Translations under genes and position numbers: made by a program
Notes under the pieces: model-generated
Seen by the model: the letters and a program-made list of their open reading frames with translations, nothing else
Databases searched by the model: none
What the model was told of the DNA's origin: nothing
In this document: positions 38,054-51,301 of the stretch, piece by piece
How the letters are laid out: each line of letters opens with the position of its first letter
Numbering within the stretch: position 1 is the first letter of the stretch
Assembly: GCA_963513935.1 (NCBI GenBank)
Contig: OY740774.1
Coordinates: forward strand, 91,400,424-91,464,423
DNA from: Aphrophora alni
Taxonomy: Eukaryota > Arthropoda > Insecta > Hemiptera > Aphrophoridae
Direction: 5' to 3'
Length of the DNA: 64,000 nt

Positions 38054-39269
38054 TTGAGCGAAAAAATAAAACCAGGTCGGCAGTGTCTCTTTAAACAAAT
38101 TTTTACTGAGGAAAATAAGTTGTAAACGTTAATGTGTTGTATATCAAAATTCTTGGAAAGAAATGTAGAATTTAAAAAAAACACTAAACAAAAAATTGCA
38201 AATTTTTTAATTTGTTGACTACAAGGTCCCCTTTGATTAATACACTACAGTGCTGTTTTGCCGATCACTGGCGTTGTCACCAGGTGTAGAACTTAATACA
38301 TATTCACATACAACACAGGTTACATATAACATTAGACAACCTAAAATAAATCCAACTAAACAACTATTTAGTGTATTCTACGTAAACAATTAAATTGCAT
38401 ATCTTAAAACTAGGTATTTATAGAGGATTAGTAAAATATATAGTATTATACTTCATAACTGGTTTAGTTGTACTAAAGAAATCAGTTTTTTTCACCATAC
38501 AGTTATAACTTTTATTAGCTTATGTAACAGTTTATTTTTATCTCTCCACTTATAATATTTTTTACCTTAGAGATGGTTTATTAACTTATTACCTGATAAT
38601 GAATGGCAGAGAAAAAATATTTCACAGCTATACTATATATTATTTGCAATAAAAAGTATCACAATTTGTTTCAAAATGGATTTGTAAAATATATTTTTCA
38701 AGCTTTTTGTATTGTTTATTGAATCAAATCTATCTAGTGTTTTGTATTTTTGTATCATTTCAATATCAAAAGTTCTATATAAATTCAATTTCAGATATAC
38801 ATCATATTTGACGCATAAAAATAATAACTTTTGTTTATTTTATAAACGTGATTTGTTATCCTTCAATTTGGAATTATTGGAGAGAACAAAAAACAAACAA
38901 ATAACTAGATAAAATGTTTAAACAAACATGAAGTTTATTTAATAGAAACAAATTTAATTGATCGGAAAAAATAATACTGTATTTTCAATAACAAACCTTT
39001 GATATCGCTAATGTTTACTTTACAGTAGGCCTATAACGCACATATTTATAACGAAAATTTACATATGTGATGAATACATATTTATAGTCAAAGGGTTTGG
39101 TTATTTGATATATCAATAGCTTCAAAGGATAGTAGCATGATTGGTGTACTTACATAAGCTGAAATACTTACAAAGTATTTAGCAGAAAGTAATATATTTA
39201 TCTTTAAATAAACAAAGTATCAATTGAAATTAAAATAAAACACCAACTCAATTTCTTTGAAATAACAAC

Positions 39270-39600
39270 TTAATAACTCAGAATCATTCCAACTTCAGTG
39301 ATGCATGAGCTACAATAATCAAACTGTAACTAATCTAGTATTTTAGTTCGCCCAACGCGAAGTTCAGACGCGTGGTCTGAAAATGCTTCACACTTTTTAA
39401 ATATTAATTCTTTAACAAAAGTCCTTCGCTATTCTAAGTAACTTATATAATTAACAAAATGTAACAAAATAAATATTCATATGCATAAAATACTACAAAT
39501 ACAGGGCATAGCACTACACCAGGAATTATTGTAACACATGCAACACTGAAGGTAGCGTTATTGTCGTGGAAACGCGTTCGATAAACATATAATTTGTGCA
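39270..39600. repeat. Family 4 pair in inverted orientation
   Basis: At 39288-39330 (minus) the phrase 'cttcagtgatgcatgagctacaat' matches 'cttcagtgatatttgagctacaat' at 25045. At 39544-39590 (plus) 'cactgaaggtagcgttattg' is followed by a GTGGAAACGCGTTCGATAAAC phrase of the same family. Together they bracket about 330 bp, as the family does at 54305-54450. Confidence 0.55.
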
Positions 39601-40599
39601 TAATTTTGATCTAGTTAAATTTTAATATTGAAACATGTAATCAGTGAAATCAGAGTAAACATGTCATGTTGCGTATCATTGATGTGTAAAAACATATTGT
39701 GTTATTAATTTATACAATATTTACTGCAACTGTTCAGTAGGATTACTTTTTACCAGAAGTAGTTTCTATTAATATTTTCCAATTGAAAAATTGTAATAAA
39801 CTAAAATAAATAAAATAATTATTTAGACTGTTAACAATAGTTTGATAATTCTGAGCTGTAGTTTATATAATTTTGAGATGCATTTAGAAATGGCGTACAA
39901 ACTATTACACAAATTCAAACTCCCGGTTCTAAACTACATAATTATTTAAGACTGAAAAAATCGGATCAATATTAAAAAATATTTTTAGAATTTAATACAA
40001 TTTCTTTTCCCCCCTGCTTCATAGAATATTGACAAAAACATTCCATAGAATTTGAAAGTAGCAACACATTATCAGTGATGAGAATTCGAAAGGCTTGACC
40101 TGAATGTGATATGTAACAATGAATTTGCATGTTCATAAAATATTCTCAATGTACCTTGAATAAATTTTTCCATATAAAATTAATATATATCAAACCCATC
40201 CTAAAGAAAAGTTCAAATTTTTAAATTAAAGAACCAACCATTCTTAATTGAATTTATGAGATAATATCAGACATTGAGAGCTAATAGACAGAGAGACAAC
40301 AGAAAAAATGACAAATTGTTTTACTTTATGTTGCATCGTAAATATTCTAGATAGGTGTCATCTTGGTACACTTATCCAGCTAGATAATACAGTATAATAC
40401 AAGCAGATTCTTCAAATATAATCATCAACATTAATTTTGTTTTCCTATGCCTTGAAAGATATCTTGTATTATATTTTGGAAGATTAAAGAGACTTTAAAG
40501 CCCAGTAGTATAAGTTTGTCTAAAACAGTTGATACAAAGGATTATAAACCTCGAAACTATGTATATCACAACACTCTGGAAGTCTGTGTATTAAAAAAT

Positions 40600-40745
40600 C
40601 GTATCACTGTCTCGGCCGTAGATCAGTGTCACAGTCGTATTGTACATATAAGTAACCTTCACTCACTACGCTCTTATAGTTGACGCTGCTCTACGTGGTC
40701 GAAATTACATTTTTTATATAAATTGTACTATTTGTCGTCGTAGGG
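40600..40745 (+). repeat. Dispersed repeat family 2, copy 2
   Basis: This is the partner of 22990-23125, with matching 'ttgtacatata', 'cactacgctctta' and 'gtcgaaattacat' phrases in the same order. Confidence 0.5.
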
Positions 40746-42199
40746 AGCTCCTGTGTAGACTAACGGTATGTGGAGATTCACTTTTTCAGTCTCCGAAGCA
40801 AGGAAACGTTAAGATCAGTCATAAAACAAAAACTTTTTGACGGTTACGAATTTTACCCTAAACTTCGTATAATACTATACGTAAAATTACAAATATCAAT
40901 TTCTGAATTCGCTTAAATTAAAAGTACAGTACATATTTTTTAAACTTGTTATTCATGTTCTATAAATTCTTAGTAATAAATATGTATAACATAATTTACA
41001 GAAATAAATGTACGTGGTTACCAATTCGTACCAGTCGTATCACGATAGGAAACATTTACTTGTGTCGAAAAAAACATGAATCTAATTCGTAACATTGCAG
41101 AAATACTAAATTTACTCTGTAGTAAATGAGGAAGCGTTATGCTGACAGTATCTAGCTCAGAGGAAATACATTGAGGAAAATCCGAGATATAATAGTGAGA
41201 AGTAATATGAAGATTTCATTTCAAGCGAATCTTGTTATAAGGTTTGTATAATAATGTGGAGTAATATGAAGTGGGAGCGACAGAGTGTATTCAAATATAA
41301 TTATGGGACGTAAAATATAATCTTGATTTAAGTTTATTTGCAATATCTGTATTTTCGCTACAAAATATCCAATTTTCGTTTTGATCCTATTTAAAAAACA
41401 TCTATACAAATATTTCAACATTGACGGGATATCCAAAGTTTTGTAGTCCTTATAACTCTTAACGAAGAACAGATATTCTTACCGTATGTTTTAATTTTTC
41501 CGATTACATAATGTTTGTTTTTACCCCTTCGGCCCGATACAAAACATAGGATTTTTTTTTATCAAAACTAACAAAAACTCTGTCCTATATTAGTAAAATA
41601 TATACCTATTATAGTGTATTTTATTATAGTTATATTTAAAAATAATAGTATATATGAGATTGATACTGACTCTGATATGTGTGGAATAATTTACAACTAC
41701 GTCCTAACGTATGATGACTAAAAAACTTAATAACAAAATGTATAAGTAACAATATAGAATAACTATGAGAAACTAAGTTAAATGCAAATAACAATATTGA
41801 ATTATACTTAGTTACAAACATAATTTGAAGCAATATAATTCACGGGAACAAGTCTTTTATATATATACATAAAGTAATGTTTAAAAAACTTATCACTTGC
41901 AAAGATATTATAAGAGATACGAAAACTTTTAAAAAGTTCCAAGTGGGATTTGTGTAACAATTCGTTTGTTAAAGATTGATGGGACATTCTTTTACTTACC
42001 AATATAAGAAGAAAAATTTCGACCTTTTAAGGAAAGTTACCACACATTTCATGGTTTCTGGAAATCGAACAAGTTATTTCGTTGACATCGTTGACTTTTA
42101 TTCCATAACAAGCAGTAAAGATAGACATATAAAATGTGGTACAGTACGCTCATTGAAATCATATTCTAAAGAAAATTTAAAATGAATATCTCAAAATTG

Positions 42200-42730
42200 C
42201 AAACAATTTAAACTAGGTTTTGTTCATATATCTTATGTAATTCCTGTTATAACATACCAAATTGTATAACAAATTTTTATTTAAATTCTGCATGTTCTAG
42301 TACCAACCCCATCTATCGTGATAACAAGTTATTTTCTATAATAAAATTTCGAATTCTGACGTCCCAAAAAAAGTGATATTTAGTATAGTGTTATAGAGAT
42401 CATGGGCGACTCGTAGCGTACAGAGTAGAGGCTCTGACATTATTACTGCTTCGAGGCCTTCTTTTTTAATAACACTTATTCGAACAAAACGAGTGAAACT
42501 TTTTAATAAATAAACATCTGGCTTAGAGCTTAGCCAATGCTAAGTAAGTAGTGATATACACAATAACAAAATTCGGAAAAAAACTGTGTAACAACTGTTT
42601 AAACAAGAATCTATCAATTCAGTATATTATTTCCTACAAGGCTTAAGAAACCAACTTTTAGGCATTAAATTTAGAGTATCTGCTTGTAGTAAATTGTTAT
42701 AAATACTATATACATATTGCGGAATCGTAG
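42200..42730 (+). repeat. Dispersed repeat family 1, copy B
   Basis: It shares with copies A, C and D the phrases 'aaattctgcat', 'ccaacccc', 'gaggccttcttttt', 'actgtgtaacaactgttta' and 'aagaaaccaactttta', ending in 'tttagagtatctg'. The region corresponding to the 61-bp unit is replaced by unrelated or decayed sequence. It has no coding capacity. Confidence 0.65.
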
Positions 42731-43389
42731 TTGTTTTTGAAATTGTAAATTATATAGCTTATTATTTTTTTTTTAAACAACAGCTGTTGTACATAAAAAC
42801 ATTAAACAAACTGTCGCCTTATTGAGAAGCGTCCTTTGAGACATTAAAAAAAATAATGACATGAAAAACTTCTATTACTTTCACGTTCTATTTAACAAAA
42901 GTTTTTAATATTGATGAACCGATATTTTAATTTAATTTTACATTTATAATTTCTGAACGTTTAAAATACAAATAGCGACTGCGATTTACTTTCTACTGGT
43001 TTTACTATAAACTGTTGAATTAAATATCTGAATTTTAAATTAGTATTGTTGTACTATTAAGACTAACATGATTGGTTTGGTCATTAGATAAAATGAAGAT
43101 TCTGGTGAGTATAACTTATGTATTTTACAAGATGTGTTAATTCATAAAATAAAATACAAACAATACATTCTTACTTACACAGTATTCGAATTATATGTTA
43201 AATTTATTAAGGTTTTCGACTAATCTTTAGATTCTGGAAACCATAAGGTTATTTTCAAAATGCCTTTCATTAGTCACCATTGTCGTTTGTACATAAGTAC
43301 GACAGCGGCCACAAAAAAATCGACAAAAACTTGTTTGGTATAAAGACTATAGTATCCCCATAAGGAACCCCATTATAAATAAAAAAAAA

Positions 43390-43930
43390 TGAATGAAAAT
43401 GTCAAAATGTCGGCCATTTTAAAGTGGGGATTTCTTATAACTCGTGTTTAATACATTTTATTGATCACATCATATATAACTGAAAAATGTGTCTATTTAA
43501 ATTCTGCACGTAATAATACCAACCTCTCCTTTCTAAGATGTTAAATAGTTAATTTATCATGAACAATGTAATTACGTACCCTTACCTCCCAAAAATGTGA
43601 TATTCCTATAGCTACGAGATACAGCAGTCCCGAACCACCTACACGTTCGTAACAAGTGAAGACGTTTCAAATATACATATCTACAAATTTAGTTAGGACC
43701 TAGACCACGTAAATAAACTACGTTAATTATTATGTAATTATGAGGTACAAAAACTGGTGTAGATATTTTAAATAAACTTACCCTATACTAAGTTAACTGG
43801 GTAAGAGTCCTTGTTCTACCAGTACAAATAAAATATATTTCCGATTAGACCCAAGAAACCAACTTTCTGTAATTGGATTTAGAGTATATGTTTACACTAC
43901 ATTGTATGATGTGGCTGGGTAAATACAATG
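43390..43930 (+). repeat. Dispersed repeat family 1, copy C, with a single 61-bp unit homologue
   Basis: It aligns with copy B from 'aaattctgcacg' (43498) to 'tttagagtatatg' (43872). At 43660-43715 'gacgtttcaaatatacatat' continuing 'ctacaaatttagttaggacc' corresponds to one unit of the 3268-5097 array. This shows the single-copy state that the array presumably grew from. Confidence 0.7.
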
Positions 43931-44600
43931 ATCGTATAAAATTGATTGGTTGTCTCTAAATCACAACAATTTCTTTAAAATAAATTACGGACATATATTT
44001 TATTTTTCAGGACGTAATATTTTTGTTTTATCTTAATAACATATTAATATAATATTTACAGTGTTATTATTATTTCTTTTTTTTAATTTTAGTTGACAAA
44101 GGTTGTAATTAATGGAGTATAGAATAACAAGTTGTAAATTATCTTCTACGTATAAAAAATGCCCTACAAATATATTTATTTATTTATATATACAGAATAC
44201 GAGAGTAGTTAATCAAAAATGTAATACCATGTGAGAATATTGTATCCAAATGGTGATATACTTGTTTATGAAGTCTTGAAATGTCATAACATATGTTGGA
44301 AGGAATCCTCGCTAATACAGTAAAGCTTCAGCTCGGTTTGCAGAAAGCATGCAATTCAGACGGAAATATCTGAAATGGAGTTTATCTGAATTACTGAGAA
44401 GGTAAACGGAAATTCCACTTGGTATGAAGCTTACGTAACCTCGTTGAAAGAAACTTGGCAACAATGTAGAGTAACGTGTGGTTGGGAGATAGGTATCATT
44501 AAACAATACATTTTGATGTGGTATTTATAATAAACACGTCTTTATATAATTTACTTCTATTTTATTTATCCATGAATATATGTGTCAATGTACACATATT

Positions 44601-44640
44601 TATCCTATAATTTGACTTCATATCCTATAATTTGACTTTA
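44601..44640 (+). repeat. Short tandem duplication
   Basis: The phrase 'tatcctataatttgactt' occurs twice in direct succession with a 20-bp period. Confidence 0.9.
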
Positions 44641-44719
44641 AAGTAAAATGAGTTTTTATTGAGTTCTCGTAAACAAATTATAAACTCTGTAATAATTAAT
44701 CAAAGGTGTACTGTCTATA

Positions 44720-45125
<406 letters not shown>

Positions 45126-46079
45126 ACCCGCTCATTATTCAGCCTTTAAAATGATAAATTAACTTTTATAAATTTTCCATTAATTTCTCCACTACATCCT
45201 ATATGGCGATTATAAGTACAATTGTTTTTCGCAATAAAACAAAGAAAAGCCCACTACATCTATAATTTAAGAAAGAACAACTGAGCAGTATGTTTCCACG
45301 TTAACATTTCGTGCCTTGTGGGACTCCATAAAAATGCTAAAGAATTACAAAATCAAATTCGCAAAATTGTATCAAAAGCTTTCATTTCACTCTTTTGACG
45401 TTTTTATTTTAGAAATTGATTTTAAATATAATTTTATTGTGTAACTAAAATCACTATATAAAAAGAAGCTTTTACCACTCATCAACATTTTTAATAAGTG
45501 TATTTGAAAATGTACCACTTCATGCAGTTCATGGATACACTTCAATAAAACTCTAAATGGAATATTTAAATTTGTAAGTACAATAATTATTTTTAAACTC
45601 TATGCTAAATATAAATATCAATATATTAATTAGTTATTATCAAGTAATGAGATTTTGAAAGCAAAAATTAAATTTAAAAAAGTTTGAAATTATCCAAAGG
45701 AATTATAATTGTCATCAAAGTCATAGATACTTTTCAAAAAGACTGTTCGGGACTTTAAGTTACAATTCGAGTGTTAAAAATAAGATGTTGGGAACGCTTG
45801 CAATAACTTCAGTCGTAAAAATAAGTATTAAAAATGTAACAATATTTCACTGCATATCACATTTAACAACTGCATATATATTCTAAATTTGTGAAACAAT
45901 TCTATTAACTTTGGTTTCATAATTACTCATATAATAATCTTCCCCAGCAGTCGGTGATGGTCTAGGGTTAGTAAACGGTTTCTAGTACGGTAATGTGGGA
46001 ATGAGTATTTAAGACATATATTGCAGTAATTTCAACCTTCATTAACAGAATTACTTATATAGAACCAATCGTACTATAC

Positions 46080-46465
46080 CCCCTAAATTGGGTTCTATTT
46101 TGGCATGCCATCTATGGTAGAGACTCTGTCACGTATTTTCAGCTTCAAGGCCCTTTAAGTCCGAGAAACTGAAACGAACGAAGCGAGCGGAGACTTTTGT
46201 AATAGATATGTATATTTGCAAAGCCCTACTAGCCAGTCTCTCTTAGCGTCTAGCTGACGTCAAAAAATTGTGATATAAGCAATTACGAGGTTCACAAACC
46301 TGTGTAACAACTGTTTTAAACAAACTTACTTTAAGCTATACATACGGGTTATTCTCTTGTACCAATTCAATTTAACATTTCGTACAAGGACCAGGAAACC
46401 AATTTTTGGCAATACATTTAGAAGATATTGTATGATCGAGCTGGTTACTACCATTATAGCGACCC
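46080..46465 (+). repeat. Dispersed repeat family 1, copy D
   Basis: It shares 'gagactctg', 'ttcaaggccctttaa', 'gaacgaagcgagcggag' (matches the left edge of copy A's array), a decayed 61-bp-unit region ('agatatgtatatttgcaaag'), 'attacgaggttcacaaacct', 'gtgtaacaactgttttaaac' and 'aggaaaccaattttt'. It is the best partner for placing both ends of the array in copy A. Confidence 0.7.
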
Positions 46466-46479
46466 AAAACTTATAACTT

Positions 46480-47889
46480 TAAAACCAGTTTAAAAGTGAT
46501 TTCTATCTATTATACACAAAGTATGTAAAGGAAATACTACTGGGATATGAAACCAACAAGTTATTGTACTTAAAATGATTTACCGATAAATTGTAGCAAT
46601 ATATTCTACATTCATGTCGACGCCTGCAATGATGAAATATAGATAGATAAGAGTAAGAACGTATACAGCCTTTAAATTCAGAAGGTTTCCTGCTTGTAAA
46701 TAACGAGCACTTCACACAAGCCTTATCACTAGCAGAAGGCATTCCCAAAAGTTTTCCATTTCGATATCCAGTCACCAATTTCCGTTATTAAAGTGGAATC
46801 TTACGGCTATACGAAAGAAGGCCGGACAGGGAGATCCTATTTCATCAAAGGAGAAAACTCTCTCTGCATACAGTTTAATACAATATTAAATATTGGCATT
46901 AATTTAAGTATATTCTCTGAACCAAATGTACATTTTCAAGAAATTCCAAAAATAAAAAATAAAGGAATAATATATTCTCTGCTGTTGTGGTATACAGAAT
47001 GATTCAAAATTTAACAGAAATAATTTACTTCCTGATACTAAAGCTAAAAAATAGAAAAAAGAAAAAGGTTTATATAAATATGAGGTCCGAAAATACTACA
47101 TTTTCTGTCTGTCGGGAATTTTATGTTTTTATAAATATCTTTGGAAGTGGATAAGTTTTACCTACATAACCTTTTATCAGGATACCAGAAAATCTAGACT
47201 TTATTTTGTACATTTTAAAAATCGAAAACATTTACAAGTATTAAAGTCAAATATCGCGAAAACCATTAAGATTTACAGTTTGGTCTGATAAACGCAACCT
47301 AATTTAGATAATTCTCTGATAAAAAGTTTAAATTTATTTGACTCGTATATATTCAATAATATTCACATACAAAATACTATTATATACGAATTGTTATTTT
47401 CGGACACGTTTTAAAAGAGAAATTAATTATAGTACTAACCAATTCCTAAAAATTTTAAAAGATTTCAAAACTATTTTTTAATTAGAACATCTGAGCTAGT
47501 GTACTCACTTGTAAGGATAATTTACCTCCAAAATATACATGTATTTTAGGGTACACTTGTACTTTTACCATATTCAATTGTAAGATTACAGCGTTGTCTC
47601 TTGTACGCTCTGACTTGAGTTATATTTATACTACAAATTGCAATTAAATGAAAATAAACAGAATTAGAAAACTGAAACACAATGACTTCGTATTTTTTGA
47701 TTGCATTTTGGAGTTATGTTTTGTACAAAAATTGTTTAGCATTAAAAGTTTCCACCAAATCGCCTATATATACTACTATTTGTATTGTATAACGTATTGG
47801 TGTAGACCTAAACTATATTAATATAAACTATATGCACATATTGAAGATTGTGATTTAGTATATAAGGATTGTATTCTAGTATAGTTTTG

Positions 47890-47890
<1 letters not shown>
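46480..47890. other. Non-coding stretch
   Basis: A slightly GC-richer patch at about 46600-46870 is open for 69-91 codons on opposite strands (46503-46778 minus; 46793-47002 plus, which starts at a GTG). I recognise no product in either and see no splice signals that decide. The rest is AT-rich. Confidence 0.45.

Positions 47891-47892
<2 letters not shown>

Positions 47893-47941
<49 letters not shown>
47893..47941. repeat. (TA)n microsatellite
   Basis: A pure AT dinucleotide tract of about 49 bp. Confidence 0.98.
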
Positions 47942-47945
<4 letters not shown>

Positions 47946-47949
47946 ATAC

Positions 47950-49080
47950 GATAACAGGTCAAACGTGCATATCAAAACATTTAGCACGAGTTTAGAAATA
48001 TTAGACAGACTCAGCCTAGGTCATGCAATATAAGACACTCAGAGTTAAAATTTAGCCTTCCTTACAATTTGACTCAGCTATAATATTCCTTAATATATGG
48101 CCCAACTTCAAGTCCCGTTGTGATTGAAAGATCATTATTTTGGGACATAATCAATTTAAAAAATTTAAAGTTTTTTATTTATTTTGAAGTGTAGCCCACC
48201 AATATTAAACGAATTATGAATAGAAGGAAAGTGACTATGACAATGTAAGATTCATTTGTATTGAAATTGTTTAAATGAATAATAGAACACTTTTATTGAA
48301 AAGTAGTTTAAATAGCATATTAATTTCAATTAAAAAAAATTCTTCAGGGTTTTCAAGTGATAACAGTTATGTATAATTAAAACGTTATTTGTAAAAAAAT
48401 GGCTCCACGTATAGATTGTTTAAAATCTCTTCTTTTTTAAATTAGATTTTTCAAAATATTATAAATTACCATATTTTTCCATGATTTTCAATTGTACAAG
48501 TTTGTGTGTAAATAAAAGCTTTCTTTAAAAAAACCTCATAAACATATGTTTTGTTCCGACTTCCAATTTTTAAAAGGATGTTTTGAAACATTTTATATTT
48601 ACAAAAATTTCCAACTGTATGTTGGTTGATGTAAAACGTTCCGTGAAACAGTTACTCTCCAAAACCATCTAGATTGGTTACTAATATTAAAAGTAACTGA
48701 TAAAGTAAAAAATTTTAATTGACGTCATTGACGAAATTACTATTGACTACATTACGTCAAGGATTCATATTACGAGTTGTATAAACAATATCATGTATTA
48801 ATAATAATATTATATTTTCCGTTTCGTCTAGTGATTTCTTGTAGTATAATGTTACGGAAGCGTAACTCCATCATCTTGTCTTATTCACTCAATGATCTTC
48901 GTACATTAAAATAAATTTCACATAACACATAAAATTAATAATAGATGCTCATCTTGACTTGATCGGTGAAGTTACAGTTGTCTGTTTTTTCAGCGTAAAT
49001 ATGTAAATGTTTTTCAAAAATTTTCAAATTTGAACCAATAATATTTCACAAACTTCTATACTCTATTGTATGCCATAATA
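47950..49080. other. AT-rich non-coding stretch
   Basis: I see no gene or delimitable repeat. Confidence 0.6.
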
Positions 49081-49084
49081 TTAA

Positions 49085-49200
49085 TATACCCCATTCCCTC
49101 AAGGCTCACTAAAATGAATACGGGCGTGGTAAGCTCAAGGGAGCCCAGGTGGACCAATCATTTTTCATGTAGCCTTGTGTTAGACCACTGATTTTAATAT
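49085..49200 (+). repeat. Dispersed repeat family 3, copy 1
   Basis: The phrase 'aaaatgaatacgggcgtggt' and following 'tcaagggagcccaggt' resemble 53104-53140 ('ataatgaatacgggtgtaat', 'cgaaggtccctagct'). In both places 'ttttaatattt' follows within about 100 bp. Confidence 0.55.
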
Positions 49201-49210
49201 TTCCTTTAAG

Positions 49211-49990
49211 GTCTCTCTTGACCAACTTTTATTCCTTTACGAACACGACGCTATTAGACTATGCGAGGATTAAGAGGTATTATTTTTTTAAGGTGATGAT
49301 GACAGAAAGGTTTCTCGCCTTTACACAACTTCTTATAGTGTCCTAATTTCTAAGCGGTGCTCCGATTTTAGAGAACAACTAAAAATTTGAGCGATTTTAC
49401 GACTTCAATAATATTTTACCTATATTTGTTTATAAAAGCTACATTGAGATGCGATCAATTATAGCGAGTATAGGCGCAGCTGAGAGAACTAACTTTCATT
49501 TAGTGGTTAAATCCATTTCTTTCAACTTTACTATCAAGTCTCTCTTAACCAACTCTTGTTTTCTCTCTCGACCCTGACGCTATTACATTATTATTGGGTC
49601 ACGAGTTTTCAGGGACTATACCTGATTCTACACCCTTTTCATAATGTCTTGGTTTATTTCTCTGTTATTTCTCCTATGTGGTCTCTCTTGACGAACACTA
49701 GTTCTCTTCTGACTCATGACGCTATTAAGGTATTTGTGAGATACAGGTCCAATGGTCTTTCTGTACTCTGGCTGGAACTACAAATTTGTTGATGTAGTAT
49801 AGAGTTAGATCCATGTCTTCCATCTTTTCTGTCAGTTCTTTCTTGACCAACTCTTTTTCTTTTCCAATACAGGAGCTATTGATGTATTCACAGACTCTTA
49901 CAATCTATCCTTCTCATATTTATAAGGTGATGATGTCTAAAAGCGTTTTCCCCTTCAAACAACAAGTAAAACAAAAACAAAACAAAAAAA
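49211..49990 (+). repeat. Irregular tandem/dispersed motif block, four units
   Basis: A phrase of the form 'gtctctcttgaccaactctt', followed some 20-30 bp later by 'gacgctatta', occurs at about 49211, 49540, 49680 and 49830. Single relatives lie at about 25588, 30288 and 53670. The last unit runs into 'aaggtgatgatg(t/a)c(t/a)(a/g)aa(a/g)g' and an A/C-rich tail (49960-49995), a layout shared with 25690-25740, 30395-30440 and 53775-53815. An A-rich end suggests a non-LTR-type 3' end, but no coding part is attached. Confidence 0.6.
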
Positions 49991-50582
49991 ACTAAATATC
50001 CCTTTACGTTTATTTGAAACACGATTTTGATTTAGAAAATAAAAACTGTCAAAAGCAAAAATTCATTACGAAATACATTAATTTTTTCTTTGGAATAACT
50101 AAACATCTTATTCACTGTCATTAAATGATTGAAGTACGTTGATTTCAAATACATGTTTTACTTTCCTTAAATTGCATTTAGTTTACTTTTTAAAAAAAAC
50201 AATAAAGCGATCTAATGAAATATTAATGAATACACTAAGCATTGTATTATCTAGAGTGATTCACGAAGAAATGGAGAAACATTTATTCTATTTATAAAAG
50301 TGAAGAAAACGATTCACATAGACATAGGTCCGAAACGTATAGTTTCCCAAATGTCTACCAATTTGTTTTATCTTTTTTTTTAAACATCACTTTGAAATTA
50401 AATAACATATTGAATTCTAATTTAGTACACATATTGTTCATGTTAAGTTTTACAAGTTTATCCAAATGGAAATTTTAAAGGTGGTCATTTAACATATCTA
50501 ACACCAAATATCTCAAAAACCGTTAACTTTACAAAACATATACATCATACAATTTTACTCTTTCAGAGACAAGCAATACAGT

Positions 50583-50584
<2 letters not shown>

Positions 50585-50627
<43 letters not shown>
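50585..50627. repeat. Poly(T), 43 nt
   Basis: An uninterrupted T run. On the minus strand it is a poly(A) and could mark the 3' end of a retroposed sequence, but no element body was recognised to its right (51-52 kb). Confidence 0.97.
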
Positions 50628-50630
<3 letters not shown>

Positions 50631-51254
50631 TGTGAGCCAAATGATAATTTAGTTATCAACAAAAAATCTAAAAAATACAATTTCTAGATAATTCTGCACC
50701 TCCAGGTTGAAGACCCCATGTGACCAACATTATGTAGTAGCGTGTATGTGTGATTACTCCGGATGTTTGTGCACGATATTTATACATTTTTCAGATTATT
50801 GTTCGTCGAGAACTCTTCTTTTTACAGCAAAAATATAAAACCTTTTACATACATCATTCGTTTTAAGTGAAAAAAAATTCGAATTTATAAATATCATAAA
50901 CATTTGTAAATGCGACGGATTGTAACTACTTAAACGAAAGCATACGAAATGCTAAATGATCCAGTTAGCACTGCCAAGAACTTAAGAAATGTACATTACA
51001 AATTATAAACCACTTTTAAAATATATTACGGTATTTCTTAGCAGAGTCTCATATTTCTTACTCCATTATAGTTTAGGTTAAACATTTCATTTTGTGCAAC
51101 TTTAACCGAGACAGTGAAGACATTTGTCGCTGCAGTGAAGACATGTGGCGGTACCTTTTTGGCTTACCATTGGTAGTTTTCCTGTCCTCATTAGGCCTAC
51201 TGGCTTACTGGTTGTTAAAAAAAACAAAGAAGATATCTTATAACAAAAAAACTA

Positions 51255-51301
51255 GCCATGTTTTATGACTGACCTAATAAGACAACGTCATACAACATGG
51301 C
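51255..51301. repeat. Hairpin, 15-bp stem
   Basis: 51255-51269 ('gccatgttttatgac') pairs with 51287-51301 with one mismatch and a 17-nt loop. Confidence 0.8.

Larger units (their letters stand above)
38060..42190. other. AT-rich non-coding stretch with a few repeat copies
   Basis: Apart from family 4 copies at 39241-39600 and family 2 copy 2 at 40600-40740, I see no gene. A 68-codon ATG-started frame at 41979-42185 (+) has no recognisable motif or supporting signal. Confidence 0.5.

Noticed and set aside
36020..38260. Terminal inverted repeats for the MULE
   Set aside because: I compared 35690-36020 with the complement of 37800-38260 by eye and found no convincing match, so element ends are not called.
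41979..42185. 68-codon ATG-started frame
   Set aside because: No recognisable motif or homologue, and no splice signals; likely chance.
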